Origin: Hyphobacterium sp. SN044
GTDB taxonomy: Bacteria; Pseudomonadota; Alphaproteobacteria; Caulobacterales; Maricaulaceae
Reading direction: 5' to 3'
Assembly: GCF_021864465.1 (NCBI RefSeq)
Contig: NZ_JAKKUV010000010.1
Location: forward strand, 1-64,000
DNA: 64,000 nucleotides
In this document: positions 60,388 through 64,000 of the stretch, one piece after another
Position numbering within the stretch: position 1 is the stretch's first letter
Layout: the number at the start of each line of letters is the position of its first letter
Notes under the pieces: model-generated
The model's input: only the letters and a program-made list of their open reading frames with translations
The model's database searches: none
Told to the model about the DNA's origin: nothing
Translations under genes and position numbers: made by a program

Positions 60388-61614
60388 ATGGCCGAAGCAG
60401 TCGATCTCGACGAGGCGAAGACGCCGCGTTTCCACGAGAAGCGCGAACGCATCCTCGATGCAGCGACGCTGCTGATCAACCGGCGGGGCCTCAAAGGCCT
60501 GACCTTTGTCGATGTCGCCGAGAAGGTCGGGCTGAACACGACCAGCGTGACCTATTATTTCCGCCGCAAGGAAATGCTGGCCGCGGCCGTGCTTCACCGC
60601 ACGCTCGACCGGATCGAGGCGATGGCCGACGCCGCGGCCGTCGAGACCACACCGCAGGCGCGCGTCCGTGCCTACGTCACGGCGAATTTCGACCTGCACG
60701 CCCGGGTCGCGCTGCTGCAGGAAACGCCCGTCGCGATCATTTCCGATGTCCGGGCGATGAAGCCGCCGCTTCGAACGGAGCTCCTTGACCGGTATCTGAC
60801 GATATTCCGCAAGCTGCGCGCCTATTTCGGATCGCCCGGAGATGATCGGCAGAGAGCTTTGTCGACCGCGCGGGCGCACGCCCTGCTCCAGAACATGTTC
60901 TGGCTCAGTGCCTGGCTGCCGGAATACGGGGTGGAGGATTATCCGCGGGCGCGCGACCGGCTGATCGACATCTTCGAAAACGGGTTTGCGCCGTCCGGCG
61001 CGAACTGGTCGCCTGTAGTCCTGCCCGTCCCGAAAACCACCGGTCACAGCCAGGGCATGCCCGGGCACTATCTGCGGACGGCCACCGAGCTGATCAACGA
61101 ACGCGGCTATCGCGGCGCGTCGGTCGACGAAATCGTCGCGCAACTGAATGTGACCAAGGGCAGTTTCTACCACCACCACGATGCCAAGGACGATCTCGTT
61201 CTCGACTGCTTCCGGCAAAGCCATCTGCGCACCGCGCTGGTGCAGCAGGCCGGGATCGCGCTTGAGGGTGACCACCTGCACCGGCTCAGCTCTGTGATCG
61301 CGACCCTGCTCGGCGTGCAATTCTTCGGCGACTTCCCGCTCTTGCGGTCAACGGCCCTGCAGGCCCTGCCGGGCGAATGGCGCAGCGACGTGATCGAGCA
61401 GTCCGGCCGCATCGCCCGCCGCTTCGCCGGCATGCTGATCGACGGCATCAATGAGGGTACGGTCCGGGGCTGCGACCCGCTGATCGCGAGCCAGGTCGTG
61501 ATGGCAAGCCTCAACGCTGCCTATGACCTGAAGAAATGGGCGAGCGGCATGGCCGCGGAAGAGGCGGTTGCGCTTTACGCCTCCACCCTCACCCATGGCC
61601 TGTTCGCGGACTGA
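60388..61614 (+). CDS. Double TetR-type transcriptional regulator (two fused TetR modules)
   Basis: A 408-residue protein, twice the usual TetR length. It carries two TetR DNA-binding domains: residues 16-62 (RILDAATLLINRRGLKGLTF, then VAEKVGLNTTSVTYYFRRKE) and about 228-272 (RTATELINERGYRGASVDEI, then LNVTKGSFYHHHDAKDDL). Each is followed by its own helical ligand/dimerisation region. Single-chain use may mimic a TetR dimer or let it bind two sites or two ligands. It is divergent from the FadJ-like gene, implying acyl-CoA-responsive control of beta-oxidation. Confidence 0.9.
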   Translation: MAEAVDLDEAKTPRFHEKRERILDAATLLINRRGLKGLTFVDVAEKVGLNTTSVTYYFRRKEMLAAAVLHRTLDRIEAMADAAAVETTPQARVRAYVTANFDLHARVALLQETPVAIISDVRAMKPPLRTELLDRYLTIFRKLRAYFGSPGDDRQRALSTARAHALLQNMFWLSAWLPEYGVEDYPRARDRLIDIFENGFAPSGANWSPVVLPVPKTTGHSQGMPGHYLRTATELINERGYRGASVDEIVAQLNVTKGSFYHHHDAKDDLVLDCFRQSHLRTALVQQAGIALEGDHLHRLSSVIATLLGVQFFGDFPLLRSTALQALPGEWRSDVIEQSGRIARRFAGMLIDGINEGTVRGCDPLIASQVVMASLNAAYDLKKWASGMAAEEAVALYASTLTHGLFAD

Positions 61615-61617
61615 TAC

Positions 61618-61776
61618 TCAGCGCCGCGCAATGATCCAGACCGCATGCACGATGCCCGGGATATAGCCCAGGATCGTGAGGATGATGTTGATCCAGAAAT
61701 GCGCGGTCAGCCCCACCTGCAGGAAGACGCCGAGCGGCGGCAGCAGGATGGCGAGAATGATCCGGACAATGTCCAT
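61618..61776 (-). CDS. YqaE/Pmp3-family small membrane protein
   Basis: A 52-residue proteolipid with two hydrophobic helices: VRIILAILLPPLGVFLQVGL and the INIILTILGYIPGIVHAVWII block. This matches the Pmp3/YqaE (UPF0057) family, which is linked to membrane potential and stress in bacteria, fungi and plants. I start at MDIVRIILA; the longer open frame upstream has no family resemblance. It converges with the TetR gene, with only 3 bp between stops. It lies back to back with the PRC-barrel gene, perhaps sharing stress control. Confidence 0.92.
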   Translation of the reverse strand: MDIVRIILAILLPPLGVFLQVGLTAHFWINIILTILGYIPGIVHAVWIIARR

Positions 61777-61951
61777 CGTGTGTCTCTTCGATTGCTGAAA
61801 TGACGTGTCGGTCTCGCAGGAACGAACGGGCGAAACACGGCTCAAGTTCCGAAAAAACTTGCGGGAACCGCGCCCGGTGGCCGGCGTTTCCCTTTCAGGC
61901 GGGGGCGCTTTGAAAAGACCGCAACCAACCCGTTTCAAGAGGGCTTACCGA

Positions 61952-62296
61952 ATGACCAATCACTCAAATTTCCTGCTTTTCTCCAGCTCGATCAGCCATG
62001 ACGACGTGGTCAATTCCGCCGGCGACGATCTGGGGCATGTCGAAGATCTGATGATCGATCCGGTGACCGGCAAGGTCGATTACGCCGTGCTGTCCTTCGG
62101 CGGCTTCCTGGGCATTGGCGACAAGTATTTCGCCGTCCCCTTCGACCAGTTTTCCGTCGACCGCGAGAACAAGCGCATGGTGCTCAATGTCGACAAGGAC
62201 CGGCTGAAGGATGCCCCCGGTTTCGACAAGGACGACTGGCCGGACTTTTCCGACGAGCGCTTCCGGACGCGCGTTTCGGATTTCTATCACGCCTGA
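61952..62296 (+). CDS. PRC-barrel domain protein
   Basis: A 114-residue PRC-barrel protein. The barrel core contains DDVVNSAGDDLGHVEDLMIDPVTGKVDYAVLSFGGFLGIGDKYFAVPF, close to the standard pattern, and a charged tail (DDWPDFSDERFRTRV) follows. Stand-alone PRC-barrels like this are common in alphaproteobacteria and are thought to act in stress or photosynthesis-related assembly; the specific role is unknown. I start at MTNHSNFLL, preceded by AGAGGG; a longer upstream frame is not conserved. A terminator follows. Confidence 0.88.
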   Translation: MTNHSNFLLFSSSISHDDVVNSAGDDLGHVEDLMIDPVTGKVDYAVLSFGGFLGIGDKYFAVPFDQFSVDRENKRMVLNVDKDRLKDAPGFDKDDWPDFSDERFRTRVSDFYHA

Positions 62297-62322
62297 TCCC
62301 TCCCCTTTCAGGCGTTGGATGG

Positions 62323-62356
62323 AGCCGCGGCCTTCCTGCACGGAGGCCGCGGTTTC
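62323..62356 (+). terminator. Probable rho-independent terminator after PRC-barrel gene
   Basis: A stem of about 11 bp (CCGCGGCCTTC with GGAGGCCGCGG, one G-T pair) is followed by a short TTTC tail, 27 bp after the stop. The T-run is weak. Confidence 0.6.
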
Positions 62357-62399
62357 GCTTCCGGGGAACCGGTTTGCATTCAAAGGCATTCCTCACGCC

Positions 62400-63389
62400 A
62401 TGAGCGACCCGTCTTCCCTCAAGCGGCATGATCTGAGCCCGGCCGAGGCCGGACTGATTGCCACCGACACCACAGGACCGGGATGGTCGCGGAGCCGCCG
62501 CGGCAAGGGGTGGCGTTTCTGCAGCGAGAGCGGTGAGACGTTGTCCGGCGACGCGCGGGAACGCTGCGTCTCGCTCGCCATTCCGTCTGCCTGGCAATCG
62601 GTGTGGATCAATCCCGATCCGCGCGGCCACATCCAGGCCTATGGCGAGGACGCGGACGGCCGCCGGCAATATATCTACCACCCGGACTGGCGCGCGGCCG
62701 CCGAGGCCGCCAAGTTCGCGGACCTCCCGCGCTTCGCCGGACGCCTGCCGCGCATGCGGTCGCGGATCCGGCGCATTCTGACATCCAGCGAGGACGAGCA
62801 TGTGCTGGCCCTCGCCACCGTTGTCGGCCTGATGGACACCGCCGGTCTGCGGATCGGCTCGCGCCGGCACCAGGCCCGGACCGGGGCGGTCGGGGCGGTG
62901 ACCCTGTGCCGCAAGCATCTTCGCTTCGAGGAGGATGCCGTGACGCTGCACTTCCGAGGCAAGTCGGGGAAGGACCAGCGGATCACCGTCGACGCCCCCG
63001 AATTGTGCGGCGCGATCGGCCGTCTGGCCGACTCGGCCGAGTCCAGCCGCATTTTCGACGGTGAAGGCCGGATGGTCCGGGAAGGCGAGGTGAACGCCTT
63101 CATTCACGACATCGCGGGTCTGGAATTCAGCGCGAAGGACTTCCGAACATGGGGCGGCAGCGCGGCGGCCGCGGGTTATCTCAGGCGCGCGGAGGAGCCC
63201 ACCATATCGGGTGCATCGGAAGCGGCCTCCAGCTGGTTGGGCAACACGCCCGCGATCGCGCGGAACTCCTACATCCACCCGGCCGTGATCGAACAGGCGC
63301 GTTCGGGCGAACGCTGGACGAAAACGGCCGGGCCGTCGCGACTGCGCGTGGACGAACGCGCCGCCTATGCCCTGATCGCGGGCCGCTGA
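62400..63389 (+). CDS. Type IB DNA topoisomerase
   Basis: A 329-residue bacterial topoisomerase IB of the poxvirus-like type, which relaxes supercoils through a transient 3'-phosphotyrosine. Catalytic parts are visible: the first Arg in LRIGSRRHQ, Lys in RGKSGKDQRITV, Arg in FRTWGG and the nucleophile Tyr291 in ARNSYIHPAVIE. The N-terminal domain (YIYHPDWRAAAEAAKFADLPRF) is normal for the family. I start at MSDPSSLKRHD. Such enzymes are non-essential in bacteria and can be patchily distributed. Confidence 0.9.
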   Translation: MSDPSSLKRHDLSPAEAGLIATDTTGPGWSRSRRGKGWRFCSESGETLSGDARERCVSLAIPSAWQSVWINPDPRGHIQAYGEDADGRRQYIYHPDWRAAAEAAKFADLPRFAGRLPRMRSRIRRILTSSEDEHVLALATVVGLMDTAGLRIGSRRHQARTGAVGAVTLCRKHLRFEEDAVTLHFRGKSGKDQRITVDAPELCGAIGRLADSAESSRIFDGEGRMVREGEVNAFIHDIAGLEFSAKDFRTWGGSAAAAGYLRRAEEPTISGASEAASSWLGNTPAIARNSYIHPAVIEQARSGERWTKTAGPSRLRVDERAAYALIAGR

Positions 63390-63482
63390 TCAGCCGCGCA
63401 GGTCGACTGCGCAATATCGCGAAAGATCAGGCCTCCCGAAGGGCAGTGGAACCGCACCTGCCGCCAGATCGTTCGGAACAGC

Positions 63483-63890
63483 ATGCGGATGATCGCAGTT
63501 CTTCTCGCCGGCCTGCTCGTGGCCGGGTGCGGATTGCCCCGCGACCAGCGCGGCAGTCTCGACGCAGTTCGTGGCGGCACTCTGACCGCGGCCTTGGCCG
63601 GACCGGAGTCCATTCGCGAATCCGAGCTCAGGCATCTCGAAGCGTTCGCGCAGTCGGTGGGTGCCAGGCTGGAGATTCGCGACGTCGATCTTCACGAGGC
63701 AATCGACGCGCTTGAACACACCGAGATTCAGATCGTCGCCGGCCTGCCGAAATCGTCTCCCTTCCGGCATGTCGCGCGCAGCCGTACTTACCGCGCGGAG
63801 GACGGTGAAATCCGTGTCTGGGCCGTTCCCCCGGGCGAGAACGCACTGCTGATCGAAGTGAACCGTCAGCTGGGACCTGAAACGCAATGA
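63483..63890 (+). CDS. Small substrate-binding-like lipoprotein
   Basis: A 135-residue predicted lipoprotein: MRMIAVLLAGLLVAGCG gives a lipobox with Cys16. The remainder (RGGTLTAALAGPESIRESELRHLEAFAQSVGARLEI, then a DLHEAIDALEHTEIQIVAGLP strand-helix) resembles one lobe of an amino-acid-type periplasmic binding protein; the second lobe is absent. It overlaps the next gene, a cation-diffusion facilitator, by four bases (ATGA). It may therefore serve metal transport or signalling, but this is a guess from context. Confidence 0.65.
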   Translation: MRMIAVLLAGLLVAGCGLPRDQRGSLDAVRGGTLTAALAGPESIRESELRHLEAFAQSVGARLEIRDVDLHEAIDALEHTEIQIVAGLPKSSPFRHVARSRTYRAEDGEIRVWAVPPGENALLIEVNRQLGPETQ

Positions 63891-64000
63891 CCGAGCCCGC
63901 ACCGGCTTACCCGAAGGAAATAGGGGATGCGCTGAAGCGCGCTGTCCGGCTGGAATGGTGGACGCTGTTCTGGCTCGCGCTGATCGTGGCAATGATGGGA
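63887..64000 (+). CDS. Cation-diffusion-facilitator family transporter, partial (window edge)
   Basis: Only the first 38 codons are inside the window. The start overlaps the lipoprotein stop. After a short cytosolic leader the sequence LKRAVRLEWWTLFWLALIVAMMG begins the first transmembrane helix and resembles the N-terminus of alphaproteobacterial CDF (cation efflux) proteins. The assignment rests on this short segment and is provisional. Confidence 0.55.
   Translation, partial: MTEPAPAYPKEIGDALKRAVRLEWWTLFWLALIVAMMG

Overview
The window is about 64 kb of GC-rich, tightly packed chromosomal DNA. It fits an aerobic marine-type alphaproteobacterium, probably in or near Maricaulales/Hyphomonadales/Caulobacterales. 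Supporting signs are a UrcA-family protein, a SAM-II riboswitch on a hom-metX-metB operon, TadG-like pilus proteins, CtrA-like TTAA boxes, an SqdB sulfolipid enzyme, and many intergenic palindromic repeats. This placement is inference; no 16S gene or marker search was possible. I see no tRNA, rRNA, CRISPR array, prophage or insertion sequence.

Layout. 0.1-3.5 kb: gap-pgk-fba glycolysis operon (minus). 3.5-7.1 kb: rfbC-rfbD (dTDP-rhamnose), divergent from sqdB (UDP-sulfoquinovose synthase), which faces a sulfotransferase-like gene; argE follows. 8.4-13.2 kb: three tandem paralogous TadG-like proteins with von Willebrand A domains. 13.3-19.6 kb: FKBP lipoprotein, SRPBCC protein, large M16 metalloprotease lipoprotein and an orphan fused oligopeptide ABC ATPase. 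19.7-22.4 kb: soluble five-PAS histidine kinase. 22.4-25.8 kb: MacAB-like export system whose adaptor carries an inserted Gly-rich/helical domain. 25.9-33.5 kb: L,D-transpeptidase and tamA-tamB. 33.6-38.6 kb: fatty-acid desaturase, AMP-forming acyl-CoA ligase and feoA-feoB.

38.6-41.9 kb: hom-metX-metB, three genes chained by ATGA overlaps under a SAM-II riboswitch, taking aspartate semialdehyde to cystathionine. 41.9-48.4 kb: repeat-rich accessory stretch with a UrcA protein, an AraC-type membrane regulator split by an in-frame amber codon, a CPA2 antiporter, a PutP-like symporter overlapping it tail to tail, and an unrecognised secreted or anchored protein. 48.5-51.6 kb: gcdH, a crotonase and a CaiB-type CoA-transferase, consistent with glutarate/glutaryl-CoA catabolism.

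51.7-58.1 kb: molybdenum block, with moaA-moaD-moaE-moaB-moaC-moeA converging on modA-modB-modC. Together they import molybdate and build molybdopterin cofactor. 58.2-61.6 kb: bifunctional FadJ-type beta-oxidation protein, divergent from a regulator made of two fused TetR modules. 61.6-64 kb: Pmp3/YqaE peptide, PRC-barrel protein, type IB topoisomerase, a small SBP-like lipoprotein and the start of a cation-diffusion facilitator cut by the window edge.

The items I would look at first are the tandem vWA/TadG triplication, the double TetR regulator, the amber-interrupted AraC regulator, the MacA domain insertion, the SqdB/sulfotransferase/rhamnose cluster, and the covarying hairpin repeats.
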